This document shows, one piece after another, positions 1 to 6,275 of a stretch of DNA of 7,706 nucleotides. Where the stretch lies: contig DFBW01000231.1 in NCBI GenBank assembly GCA_002366775.1, forward strand, positions 1 through 7,706, in the 5' to 3' direction. The position numbers and the translations under genes are program-made. The stretch's first letter is position 1. Each line of letters begins with the position of its first letter. Under the pieces are notes generated by a model that worked only from the letters and a program-made list of their open reading frames with translations, did no database searches and had not been told where the DNA came from. Origin of the DNA: Roseovarius sp. UBA3070. Lineage in GTDB: Bacteria > Pseudomonadota > Alphaproteobacteria > Rhodobacterales > Rhodobacteraceae.

Positions 1-868
1 GATGGATGATGGCACCTGTGCCCGTCTTGGCGCGCAACATTATGTGATGACCACCACCACCGCCGCCGCCAGGCAGGTGATGCGCCATCTTGAGTTTGCG
101 CATCAATGCATCGCCCCGCACTTGGATGTGCGAATGACCTCAGTCACCGAACAATGGGCGCAATTTGCTGTGGCTGGGCCACAATCGCGCGCGTTGCTGA
201 ACGATCTGCTGGATGATCCCATTGATGACAGTGGCTTTCCCTTCATGGCCTGTGGCCTTGTGTCGGTGGGCGCCGTCAACGCGCGCCTTTTCCGCATCTC
301 ATTTTCCGGTGAGCACGCCTATGAACTGGCCGTGCCGGCCCGTTATGGCGACAGCCTGTTTCGGGAACTGCTGACGCGTGCCGATGCGCTGGGCGGTGGG
401 GCCTACGGGATGGAAGCCCTGAACGTGCTGCGGGTTGAAAAAGGCTTTATCACCCACGCTGAAATTCATGGTCGGGTGAGTGCCTTTGATATTGGCATGC
501 AGCGTATGATCAGCGCCAAGAAGGATTGCATCGGCAAGGCCATGGCCGCGCGCCCCGGTCTGAGCGGTCCTGAGAGGGAGCAATTGGTTGGCCTGCGCCC
601 CTCAGGGGCGGTCAAACAGCTGACGGCTGGCGCTCATTTGTTCAATGCAGATGACGAAGCCAATCGCGTGAACGATCAGGGCTATGTCACCTCGGTTGCC
701 TTTTCGCCCACCTTGGGCACCAATCTGGCGATGGGCTTTTTGCGCGACGGGCGTGCGCGCCACGGCGAAATCGTGCGTATGGTTGATCATCTGGGCAATG
801 TTGAAACCCTGTGCGAAGTGATTGATCCCGTTGTCTTTGATCCCGAAGGAGGGCGCACACGTGGTTGA
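1..868 (+). CDS. soxA: Sarcosine oxidase alpha subunit, C-terminal part (5' end outside window)
   Basis: This is the C-terminal ~288 residues of a protein of about 1000; the frame enters from the left edge and ends at TGA 866-868. In the family, heterotetrameric sarcosine oxidase converts sarcosine, O2 and tetrahydrofolate to glycine, H2O2 and 5,10-methylene-tetrahydrofolate in the cytoplasm. The part seen is the GcvT-like folate-binding domain: QFAVAGPQSRALL, then FRISFSGEHAYELAVP, YGMEALNVLRVEKGF, KKDCIGKAMAARPGL, and near the end QGYVTSVAFSPTLGTNLAMG with FLRDGRARHGEIV, the usual closing block of GcvT-type barrels. The N-terminal NAD-binding half is not visible. GcvT and dimethylglycine dehydrogenase share this fold, but the overlapping downstream soxG makes SoxA the best call. 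The first ATG, at position 2, is internal to the gene and not its start. Confidence 0.93.
   Translation, partial: MDDGTCARLGAQHYVMTTTTAAARQVMRHLEFAHQCIAPHLDVRMTSVTEQWAQFAVAGPQSRALLNDLLDDPIDDSGFPFMACGLVSVGAVNARLFRISFSGEHAYELAVPARYGDSLFRELLTRADALGGGAYGMEALNVLRVEKGFITHAEIHGRVSAFDIGMQRMISAKKDCIGKAMAARPGLSGPEREQLVGLRPSGAVKQLTAGAHLFNADDEANRVNDQGYVTSVAFSPTLGTNLAMGFLRDGRARHGEIVRMVDHLGNVETLCEVIDPVVFDPEGGRTRG
846..853 (+). promoter_or_regulatory. Ribosome binding site deciding the soxG GTG start
   Basis: AAGGAGGG lies 7 bases before GTG 861, inside the last codons of soxA. It is a near-perfect anti-Shine-Dalgarno match and sits downstream of the alternative ATG at 822, so it excludes that start. Confidence 0.8.
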
Positions 869-1403
869 ACTGACCCCCAGATCGCCCTGCGGCGACGCAT
901 TGCCCCTGACCATCGCCACAGTGACACTGAGCGAGGTAAACCCCGGCGCATTGACCAGCGTCGCTGCCTTTCAGGGACAGGACGCGGCCTTGTCGGTGGC
1001 CCTAAAAGCGGCACATGGCATGGACGCTCCCAAGCCCAACCGCGCCACTGGCAAAGACGGCGCGCGCGCTATCTGGTTTGGTCAGCGAATGGCATTGCTG
1101 ATGGGCCCCGCCCCAGATGCAGGTCTGGCCAAATATGCCGCCCTCACCGATCAATCCGATGCCTGGGCCGTGGTGCGGTTGCAGGGCCGTGGCGCGCGTG
1201 ATGTGCTGGCCCGGCTGACGCCGCTGGATCTGCGGGCAGGTGTGTTTAAGCGGGGCCACACCGCGCGCAGCGATCTGCAACATATGATGTCATCCATCAC
1301 GCGCGTGGGGGAAGACGCCTATATAATCATGGTGTTCCGTGGCTTTGCCGAAACATTGGTGCATGATCTGCAAACCGCGATGCGCCGGGTGGCCTCGCGC
1401 TGA
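861..1403 (+). CDS. soxG: Sarcosine oxidase gamma subunit
   Basis: This 180-residue protein is the smallest-fold partner (SoxG family) of the alpha-beta-gamma-delta sarcosine oxidase; in solved complexes the gamma subunit packs on alpha and is structural, without a cofactor. I chose GTG 861 because a strong Shine-Dalgarno AAGGAGGG lies at 846-853 with 7 bases of spacing, and the protein then begins MVELTPRSP as SoxG proteins do. An in-frame upstream ATG at 822 would add 13 residues inside soxA and has no ribosome binding site. The start overlaps the soxA stop by 8 bp, which implies translational coupling. Visible family-like blocks are AWVVRLQGRGARDVLARLTPLDLR in essence (AWAVVRLQGRGARDVLARLT in this protein) and the GEDAYIIMVFRGFAETL segment near the C-terminus. 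Length matches the usual 180-200 residues. It is probably the last gene of the sox operon, whose usual order is soxB-D-A-G. Confidence 0.9.
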   Translation: MVELTPRSPCGDALPLTIATVTLSEVNPGALTSVAAFQGQDAALSVALKAAHGMDAPKPNRATGKDGARAIWFGQRMALLMGPAPDAGLAKYAALTDQSDAWAVVRLQGRGARDVLARLTPLDLRAGVFKRGHTARSDLQHMMSSITRVGEDAYIIMVFRGFAETLVHDLQTAMRRVASR

Positions 1404-1406
1404 GCC

Positions 1407-1422
1407 GCCCCATAATCGGGGC
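1407..1422 (+). terminator. Short GC hairpin after soxG, possible operon terminator
   Basis: GCCCC (1407-1411) and GGGGC (1418-1422) form a perfect 5-bp stem around a 6-base loop, starting 4 bases after the soxG stop. No T tract follows, so it is at best a weak or Rho-assisted terminator. The position is right for the end of the sox operon. The remaining bases up to 1499 hold no other clear signal, and I cannot place a promoter for the next gene. Confidence 0.35.
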
Positions 1423-1499
1423 AATGCCTTGCCTCTGACATCTCAGCCAGAACAGGATACCTTGGCCGCAGATGACGTTGATTCCCGTGAGGTTTGCCT

Positions 1500-1790
1500 A
1501 TGTTTCGTTTCGTTTTTCCTATGCTGTTCATTGCCACGCCGCTATTGGCGCAAGACAAGGAACAGCTCTGTGCGACCTCAGCTGAGATCGCAGGTCTCGC
1601 CGTGGTGGAACGCGCCGCAGGCGAAGAAAGTGCCAAAACAATCAAGGCCATCACCGCCGATCTGGACGGCGACAAAGCCAACTATGCTGGTGCTGTGCAG
1701 CCGATTGTCGATTGGGTCTATTCCCTGCCCGAAGACCAGCTGAGCGATGAGGTCGCAACGGCCTATGAAGCCGCCTGTTTGGCACAATAA
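1500..1790 (+). CDS. Small secreted (periplasmic) protein of unknown function
   Basis: I do not recognise this 96-residue protein as a named family. ATG 1500 is preceded by GTGAGG (1487-1492) at 7 bases; a TTG at 1494 in the same frame would add two residues and fits the spacing worse. The N-terminus is a Sec-type signal peptide: one Arg, a hydrophobic core over residues 4-16, and a likely cleavage after A17 in PLLA|QDKE. The mature chain of about 79 residues is acidic, Ala-rich and probably helical, with exactly two cysteines, C24 and C93, near its two ends. In the periplasm these could form a disulfide that closes the chain. No lipobox or further membrane segment is seen. It lies 97 bases after soxG and 49 bases before dnaG on the same strand, so it could share transcription with either; its role is unknown. 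Confidence 0.75.
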   Translation: MFRFVFPMLFIATPLLAQDKEQLCATSAEIAGLAVVERAAGEESAKTIKAITADLDGDKANYAGAVQPIVDWVYSLPEDQLSDEVATAYEAACLAQ

Positions 1791-1803
1791 GCGCGCACCA
1801 GCT

Positions 1804-1839
1804 CTGGACTCGGGGCGTCTGCGGCCCGATATATAAGCG
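1804..1839 (+). promoter_or_regulatory. A+T-rich element before dnaG, possible promoter with no ribosome binding site
   Basis: GATATATAAG (1828-1837) is a -10-like A+T patch in a GC-rich gap and ends 2 bases before the dnaG ATG. CTGGAC (1804-1809) lies 18 bases upstream of GATATA as a weak -35. Used as a promoter, it would start RNA at about the ATG. No Shine-Dalgarno sequence is visible before dnaG. A GACTC (GANTC) site at 1807-1811 overlaps the putative -35. The element is inferred from position and composition only. Confidence 0.25.
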
Positions 1840-3786
1840 ATGAGCCTGCCACCCGGTTTCCTTGATGAATTGCGCACACGCACGTCCCTCAGCCAGGTTG
1901 TGGGGCGCAAAGTTACTTGGGACACACGCAGATCCAATCAGGGCAAAGGCGATATGTGGTCGCCATGCCCGTTCCATCAGGAAAAAACCGCCAGCTTTCA
2001 TGTGGATGATCGCAAAGGGTTTTATTACTGCTTTGGATGTCACGCCAAGGGCGATGCAATTTCCTTTGTGAAAGACACCGAAAACGTGGATTTCATGGAG
2101 GCGGTAAAAATCCTGGCCGCCGAAGCCGGGATGACCATGCCCGAACGTGACCCCCAGGCGCAGGCCAAGGCCGACCGCGCCAGCCAATTGGCCGATGTCA
2201 TGCAAATCGCTGTGCAGTATTTCAGGTTACAACTGAAAACCGGGGCAGGGGCCGCCGCGCGGGACTATCTGCAAGGGCGTCGCCTGTCTGAGGCCGCGTT
2301 GGAGCGGTTTGAAATCGGATTTGCCCCCGATGCCTGGCAGGGCCTTTGGGACCATCTGAAAGCCAAAAACATCGAGGATCAGCTGATCCTTGATGCAGGT
2401 CTCGCCAAGCCATCTCAAAAAGGCGGCAGGCCCTATGATACCTTCCGGGGCCGCATCATGTACCCGATCCGCGATGCCCGCGGGCGCTGCATTGCCTTTG
2501 GTGGCCGCGCGATGGATCCCAACGATAACGCCAAATATCTGAACTCGCCGGAAACCGCGCTGTTTGATAAATCCCGCACGCTTTATCACCACGGCCCCGC
2601 GCGCGAGGCTTGTGGCAAAGGCCAGCCCTTGATCGTGGCCGAGGGATATATGGATGTGATCGCTCTTGCCGAAGGTGGCTTTGGCGCTGCGGTGGCCCCT
2701 TTGGGCACGGCTATCAGCGAACATCAGTTGCAAATGCTGTGGCGTATGGCGGATGAACCTATCGTGGCGCTGGATGGAGACACGGCCGGGATGCGCGCCG
2801 CCCACCGGGTGATCGACATTGCCCTGCCTTTGCTGGAGGCCGGGAAATCCCTGCGGTTTGCCCTGATGCCTGACGGGCAAGACCCCGATGATCTGATCCG
2901 TGCCCAAGGCCCTGCCGCAGTGCAGGCCGTTTTGGATCGTGCTCTGCCCATGGTGCAATTGCTGTGGCAGCGCGAAACCGAAGGCCGGGTCTATGATAGC
3001 CCCGAACGCAAAGCCGCGTTGGATAAAACCCTGCGCGAAAAGATCAAACTGATCGCCGATCCTTCGATCCGCGCGCATTATGGTCAGGCCATCAAAGACC
3101 TGCGTTGGGAGCTGTTTTCGCCGCGCCGCGCACCTCAACAAAGCACCGGAGCAAAGCGCAAATGGAACGCACCCGATCCGGCAATGCCATCCACCAAATC
3201 CTCCATGCTGGTGGCGGCGGGCGACAGCGCACAGGTGCAAATGCGCGAAGCTGTCATTCTGGCCACATTGGTCTGCTGCCCGGATGTAACAGAAGAATTT
3301 GAACACGCGATTGAGGCGATGGACTGCGCCAACCCAGAGTATGCCCGCCTGCGCGATGTGATCCTGCGCGCGGCCTCAACCGGGGCAGAAAGCCTTGAAT
3401 TGCATATCGAAAAAGAAATGGGCCCGCACGCCCTTGAAAAGCTAATGAGCTTGCCCCATGTGGCACTGACACCCACGGTGCGCCACCCCGGAGAGGTGGA
3501 CATAGCCCGCATGACCATGGCCGAAGAACTGGCCAAGCTGGACGCACAAAGGGGGCTGAGTGCCGAGATATCCGAAGCTGCCGAAGACATCGCCCATATT
3601 GCAGATGAAAGCGTTACATACCGCTTGCAACAGGCCGCCGAAGCCCGTAATCGCGCGGTGCGCAGCGAGCAAGAAGACCGATCCGAATACGACCTCGCGG
3701 ACAATGGCGCGCGAATCAAACGAGACGAAAAAGCGCGGCTGGCCGCGTTGCTGGACGAGATTAAATATTCCAAACCGGGGCAGTAA
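1840..3786 (+). CDS. dnaG: DNA primase
   Basis: This 648-residue primase makes the RNA primers that start leading and lagging strands, working with the DnaB helicase at the fork. Domains in order: the CHC2 zinc-binding domain, with C43, H46, C64 and C67 as ligands in PCPFHQEKTASFH and YYCFGCHAKGD; the RNA-polymerase core from about residue 115; the TOPRIM fold with catalytic E268 in VAEGYMDVIAL and the metal-binding D312 and D314 in ALDGDTAGMRA; a low-complexity linker around 425-460 (QQSTGAKRKW onward); and a diverged C-terminal DnaB-interaction region. E. coli DnaG has 581 residues; 600-660 is usual in alphaproteobacteria, the extra length lying in the linker and tail. ATG 1840 gives MSLPPGFLDELR, the standard start in this group, although no ribosome binding site precedes it. 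rpoD follows after 122 bp, as in the classic dnaG-rpoD arrangement. Confidence 0.98.
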   Translation: MSLPPGFLDELRTRTSLSQVVGRKVTWDTRRSNQGKGDMWSPCPFHQEKTASFHVDDRKGFYYCFGCHAKGDAISFVKDTENVDFMEAVKILAAEAGMTMPERDPQAQAKADRASQLADVMQIAVQYFRLQLKTGAGAAARDYLQGRRLSEAALERFEIGFAPDAWQGLWDHLKAKNIEDQLILDAGLAKPSQKGGRPYDTFRGRIMYPIRDARGRCIAFGGRAMDPNDNAKYLNSPETALFDKSRTLYHHGPAREACGKGQPLIVAEGYMDVIALAEGGFGAAVAPLGTAISEHQLQMLWRMADEPIVALDGDTAGMRAAHRVIDIALPLLEAGKSLRFALMPDGQDPDDLIRAQGPAAVQAVLDRALPMVQLLWQRETEGRVYDSPERKAALDKTLREKIKLIADPSIRAHYGQAIKDLRWELFSPRRAPQQSTGAKRKWNAPDPAMPSTKSSMLVAAGDSAQVQMREAVILATLVCCPDVTEEFEHAIEAMDCANPEYARLRDVILRAASTGAESLELHIEKEMGPHALEKLMSLPHVALTPTVRHPGEVDIARMTMAEELAKLDAQRGLSAEISEAAEDIAHIADESVTYRLQQAAEARNRAVRSEQEDRSEYDLADNGARIKRDEKARLAALLDEIKYSKPGQ

Positions 3787-3803
3787 CGCCACTTTCCGCA
3801 GGA

Positions 3804-3811
3804 ATGGTTAA
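3804..3811 (-). promoter_or_regulatory. CtrA-type half-site upstream of rpoD
   Basis: ATGGTTAA here reads TTAACCAT on the minus strand. TTAACCAT is a described half-site for the cell-cycle regulator CtrA in Caulobacter. A full TTAA-N7-TTAA site is absent: the partner position reads AGGG. It is an eight-base match only, so chance is possible. Confidence 0.3.
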
Positions 3812-3834
3812 GAAAAACAGGGTAAACGTCTGTA

Positions 3835-3893
3835 CGAATCACCAGATCACGCTAATGATTCGCTTTGACCGAATCAGCGTACTGCCCGAATCA
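3835..3893 (+). repeat. CGAATCA repeat cluster able to form alternative hairpins
   Basis: CGAATCA occurs three times directly (3835-3841, 3870-3876, 3887-3893) and once inverted, as TGATTCG at 3856-3862. The inverted copy can pair with any of the three. With the middle copy it forms a 7-bp stem around a 7-base loop, extended by ACGC (3849-3852) against GCGT (3877-3880) with a 3-base bulge. With the last copy the stem is extended by CTAA (3852-3855) against TTAG (3896-3899) across a 2-base bulge, which reaches into the ribosome binding site. With the first copy the loop is 14 bases. Each repeat contains one GANTC site. Confidence 0.7.
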
Positions 3894-3908
3894 CGTTAGG
3901 AGCCTTGC

Positions 3909-5909
3909 ATGGCCGCAAAGACCTCAGAAGAGCAAAAGCCCGACGAGCAGGATGCCGAACACTCGCTGGATATGAGCCAGGCCGCGGTCAAGAAGATGAT
4001 CGCCGAGGCGCGCGAGAAGGGCTACATCACTTACGATCAGCTCAACGAGGTGCTGCCACCCGAGCAGGTTAGCTCAGAACAAATCGAAGATGTTATGTCG
4101 ATGCTGTCCGAAATGGGCATCAACATCATTGAAAACGAAGAACTTGAAGAAGAAGAGCTGAAGTCCACCGCCGTGGCCGAAGTTGGCCGCAAGGGTGAGA
4201 TCACGCTTGGCTCTGGCAAAGAAGAGAAGCTGGATCGCACCGATGATCCGGTGCGCATGTATCTGCGTGAAATGGGCAGCGTGGAGCTGCTCAGCCGCGA
4301 GGGCGAAATTGCCATCGCCAAACGCATCGAGGCCGGGCGCAACACGATGATCGCGGGCCTGTGCGAAAGCCCGCTGACCTTCCAGGCGATCACCATCTGG
4401 CGTGACGAACTGTTGGGCGAGGACATTCTGCTGCGCGACGTGATCGATCTGGAAGCCACATTTGGCAATCAGCTGGAAGAAGACGGTGAAACCGACACCC
4501 CTGCCGTGGACGCCGCCAATGTGACCAACGCCCCTGCTGCTGAAAAAGCTGAGGGTGAAGGCACAGCCGAGCTGGATGCTGACGGTAATCCGATTGCCAC
4601 CGACGACGACGACGATGATGACGACGACGAACAGGCCAACATGAGCCTGGCCGCCATGGAGGCCGCGTTGAAGCCACGCGTGCTGGAAACGCTTGATCGC
4701 ATCGCTGCTGACTATGAAATGCTGGCAGAAATGCAGGACAGCCGGATTTCGGCCACCCTGAATGAAGATGATTCATTCTCTAAAAAGCAAGAAGCGACCT
4801 ATCAGAAACTGCGCTCTGAAATTGTTGAACTGGTGAACGAACTGCACCTGCACAACAACCGGATTGAGGCGTTGATTGACCAGCTTTATGGCATCAACCG
4901 CCGGATCATGCAGATCGACAGCGCCATGGTGAAGCTGGCGGATCAGGCCCGCATCAACCGCCGCGAATTTATCGACGAATATCGCGGTCGTGAGCTGGAT
5001 CCGAACTGGCTTGAGGACATGGGCAAGAAATCCGGCCGGGGCTGGCAGATGTTCATGGAACGCTCGCCCGAGAAGGTTGAGGAACTGCGCGCAGAGATGG
5101 CACAGGTTGGCCAATATGTCGGCCTTGATATCCCAGAATTCCGCCGCATCGTGCAGCAGGTTCAAAAGGGTGAAAAAGAGGCGCGCCAGGCCAAGAAGGA
5201 AATGGTCGAAGCAAACCTGCGTCTGGTGATCTCAATCGCCAAGAAATACACCAACCGTGGCCTGCAATTCCTTGATTTGATTCAGGAAGGTAACATCGGC
5301 CTGATGAAAGCGGTTGATAAGTTTGAGTATCGCCGCGGCTACAAATTTTCGACCTATGCCACCTGGTGGATTCGCCAGGCCATTACCCGCTCGATCGCCG
5401 ATCAGGCGCGCACCATCCGTATTCCGGTGCATATGATCGAAACGATCAACAAACTGGTGCGCACTGGCCGTCAGATGCTGCACGAGATTGGCCGCGAGCC
5501 GACACCCGAAGAATTGGCCGAAAAGCTGCAAATGCCGCTTGAGAAGGTCCGCAAGGTGATGAAAATCGCCAAGGAGCCGATTTCACTTGAAACACCAATT
5601 GGCGATGAAGAAGACAGCCAGCTGGGCGATTTCATCGAAGACAAAAACGTGATCCTGCCGCTGGATTCTGCCATTCAGGACAACCTGAAAGAAACCACAA
5701 CGCGGGTTTTGTCATCACTGACCCCGCGCGAAGAACGCGTGCTGCGCATGCGCTTTGGCATCGGCATGAACACCGATCACACGCTTGAAGAAGTTGGCCA
5801 GCAGTTCTCGGTCACCCGCGAACGTATCCGCCAGATCGAAGCAAAAGCGCTTCGCAAGCTGAAACACCCCAGCCGTAGCCGGAAATTGCGGAGCTTCCTG
5901 GATCAGTAA
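3909..5909 (+). CDS. rpoD: RNA polymerase housekeeping sigma factor (sigma 70)
   Basis: This 666-residue group 1 sigma factor directs RNA polymerase to the main promoters. Region 1.1 covers about residues 18-80. Region 1.2 starts near 112 ([12 protein letters not shown]). The non-conserved region, about 150-400, contains a low-complexity acidic insertion ending in nine Asp (232-240). Region 2 includes [20 protein letters not shown] from 433, then [21 protein letters not shown] and the -10-binding segment [15 protein letters not shown] at 480-494. Region 3 follows ([14 protein letters not shown]), and region 4.2 carries the -35-binding helix-turn-helix at about 624-650 ([20 protein letters not shown]), ending SFLDQ. 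The full region 1.1 and the length separate it from RpoH and other alternative sigmas. ATG 3909 has TAGGAG 6 bases upstream and yields the expected region 1.1. The gene follows dnaG, and the next gene begins on the base after its TAA. Confidence 0.98.
   Translation: MAAKTSEEQKPDEQDAEHSLDMSQAAVKKMIAEAREKGYITYDQLNEVLPPEQVSSEQIEDVMSMLSEMGINIIENEELEEEELKSTAVAEVGRKGEITLGSGKEEKLDRTDDPVRMYLREMGSVELLSREGEIAIAKRIEAGRNTMIAGLCESPLTFQAITIWRDELLGEDILLRDVIDLEATFGNQLEEDGETDTPAVDAANVTNAPAAEKAEGEGTAELDADGNPIATDDDDDDDDDEQANMSLAAMEAALKPRVLETLDRIAADYEMLAEMQDSRISATLNEDDSFSKKQEATYQKLRSEIVELVNELHLHNNRIEALIDQLYGINRRIMQIDSAMVKLADQARINRREFIDEYRGRELDPNWLEDMGKKSGRGWQMFMERSPEKVEELRAEMAQVGQYVGLDIPEFRRIVQQVQKGEKEARQAKKEMVEANLRLVISIAKKYTNRGLQFLDLIQEGNIGLMKAVDKFEYRRGYKFSTYATWWIRQAITRSIADQARTIRIPVHMIETINKLVRTGRQMLHEIGREPTPEELAEKLQMPLEKVRKVMKIAKEPISLETPIGDEEDSQLGDFIEDKNVILPLDSAIQDNLKETTTRVLSSLTPREERVLRMRFGIGMNTDHTLEEVGQQFSVTRERIRQIEAKALRKLKHPSRSRKLRSFLDQ
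4602..4628 (+). repeat. GAY trinucleotide tract encoding nine Asp in the rpoD insertion
   Basis: Nine consecutive Asp codons (four GAC, two GAT, three GAC) encode residues 232-240 of the sigma factor and are followed by Glu. The tract closes an Ala/Glu/Asp-rich low-complexity stretch of about residues 190-231. It lies in the non-conserved region, where alphaproteobacterial sigma 70 proteins commonly carry acidic insertions. Such a tract can change in copy number in frame. Confidence 0.85.
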
Positions 5910-6275
5910 GTGAGCTCCCAACTGAATGAAGTCCTAAGCATACTCACCCCAACGGGGTGGGTATTTGCTTATTTCACGACGCTTTCTTCAGTTTGCGCCT
6001 TTTCGATGTATTTTGACAAACTGCGCGCGGAACGTGGTTTGTGGCGGATTCCAGAAGCCACATTGTTGGGGTGGGCATTTTTGGGCGGGGCAGTGGGCGG
6101 CAAACTGGCGCAAAAGCTGTTTCGCCACAAAACCCGCAAACAGCCCTTTGCCGGTCAGTTGAACAGTTTGGTGATCTGGAATTTCGTGCTGTATCTGGTA
6201 ATTCTTGTCCCAACCCTGAGAGAATTGGCGCTATCAGTGTTGGTTGGAGTGTATGAAACGCTAAAGTCGAGCTAG
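5910..6275 (+). CDS. DUF1294 family small membrane protein
   Basis: This 121-residue protein matches the DUF1294 pattern: YFDKLRAERGLWRIPEATLL (34-53), a Gly-rich segment LGGAVGGKLAQKL (58-70) and the signature FRHKTRKQPF (71-80). DUF1294 proteins are small inner-membrane proteins of unknown function, in some bacteria fused to a cold-shock domain. Three membrane segments are likely: about 15-35, 50-68 and 86-113. The GTG at 5910 abuts the rpoD stop with no gap, so translation probably depends on ribosomes finishing rpoD; only a weak GGA (5900-5902) could serve as Shine-Dalgarno. The next Met in frame, M33 at 6006, would remove the first membrane segment and also has no ribosome binding site, so I keep 5910. 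A terminator-like hairpin lies within codons 11-18. The stop overlaps the stop of the convergent transporter gene. Confidence 0.85.
   Translation: MSSQLNEVLSILTPTGWVFAYFTTLSSVCAFSMYFDKLRAERGLWRIPEATLLGWAFLGGAVGGKLAQKLFRHKTRKQPFAGQLNSLVIWNFVLYLVILVPTLRELALSVLVGVYETLKSS
5941..5974 (+). terminator. Terminator-shaped hairpin inside the DUF1294 gene
   Basis: TACTCACCCC (5941-5950) and GGGGTGGGTA (5954-5963) form a 10-bp stem with one T.G wobble and a 3-base AAC loop, followed by TTTGCTTATTT (5964-5974). This has the form of a Rho-independent terminator, and it sits 32 bases after the rpoD stop, where one would be expected. It also lies within codons 11-18 of the DUF1294 reading frame, so it must be read through or melted by ribosomes for that gene to be expressed. 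Confidence 0.6.

Larger units (their letters stand above)
3787..3908 (+). promoter_or_regulatory. dnaG-rpoD spacer: repeat-rich rpoD leader/promoter region
   Basis: This 122-bp spacer is more A+T-rich than the flanking genes. It holds ATGGTTAA at 3804-3811, a purine-rich stretch to about 3822, four GANTC sites at 3836-3840, 3857-3861, 3871-3875 and 3888-3892, and the rpoD ribosome binding site TAGGAG at 3897-3902, 6 bases before ATG 3909. TTGACC at 3865-3870 matches a -35 hexamer, but no good -10 lies 16-18 bases downstream, so I cannot define the rpoD promoter. No intrinsic terminator for dnaG is visible, so read-through from dnaG is likely. Confidence 0.6.

Noticed and set aside
48..69. ACC/GCC trinucleotide run
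   Set aside because: It encodes the Thr/Ala stretch MTTTTAAA, ordinary in the SoxA GcvT-like domain (similar runs occur in the family), so it is not a special repeat.
822..860. ATG 822 as the soxG start
   Set aside because: It lies 47 bp inside soxA with no ribosome binding site, while GTG 861 has AAGGAGGG at ideal spacing and gives a typical SoxG N-terminus.
2227..3306. Long (359-codon) minus-strand ORF opposite dnaG
   Set aside because: dnaG is unambiguous here with intact catalytic motifs. The antisense frame has no domain-like pattern and is expected from GC-rich codon use.
3865..3893. TTGACC as the -35 of an rpoD promoter
   Set aside because: At 16-18 bases downstream the sequence is GAATCA-like with almost no match to TATAAT or GCTANAWC, so I do not call a promoter.
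3804..3899. A 31-codon ORF (ATG 3804 to TAG 3897-3899) spanning the dnaG-rpoD spacer
   Set aside because: The only Shine-Dalgarno-like bases (AGGA 3800-3803) touch the ATG with no spacing. The three direct CGAATCA repeats fall in different frames within it, and the peptide has no recognisable features. The repeat and pairing structure explains the sequence better.
4469..4702. Minus-strand ORF with long Ser runs opposite rpoD
   Set aside because: It is the antisense of the Asp/Glu-rich insertion (GAC/GAT read as GTC/ATC, or in other frames as Ser codons), a compositional shadow of a certain gene.
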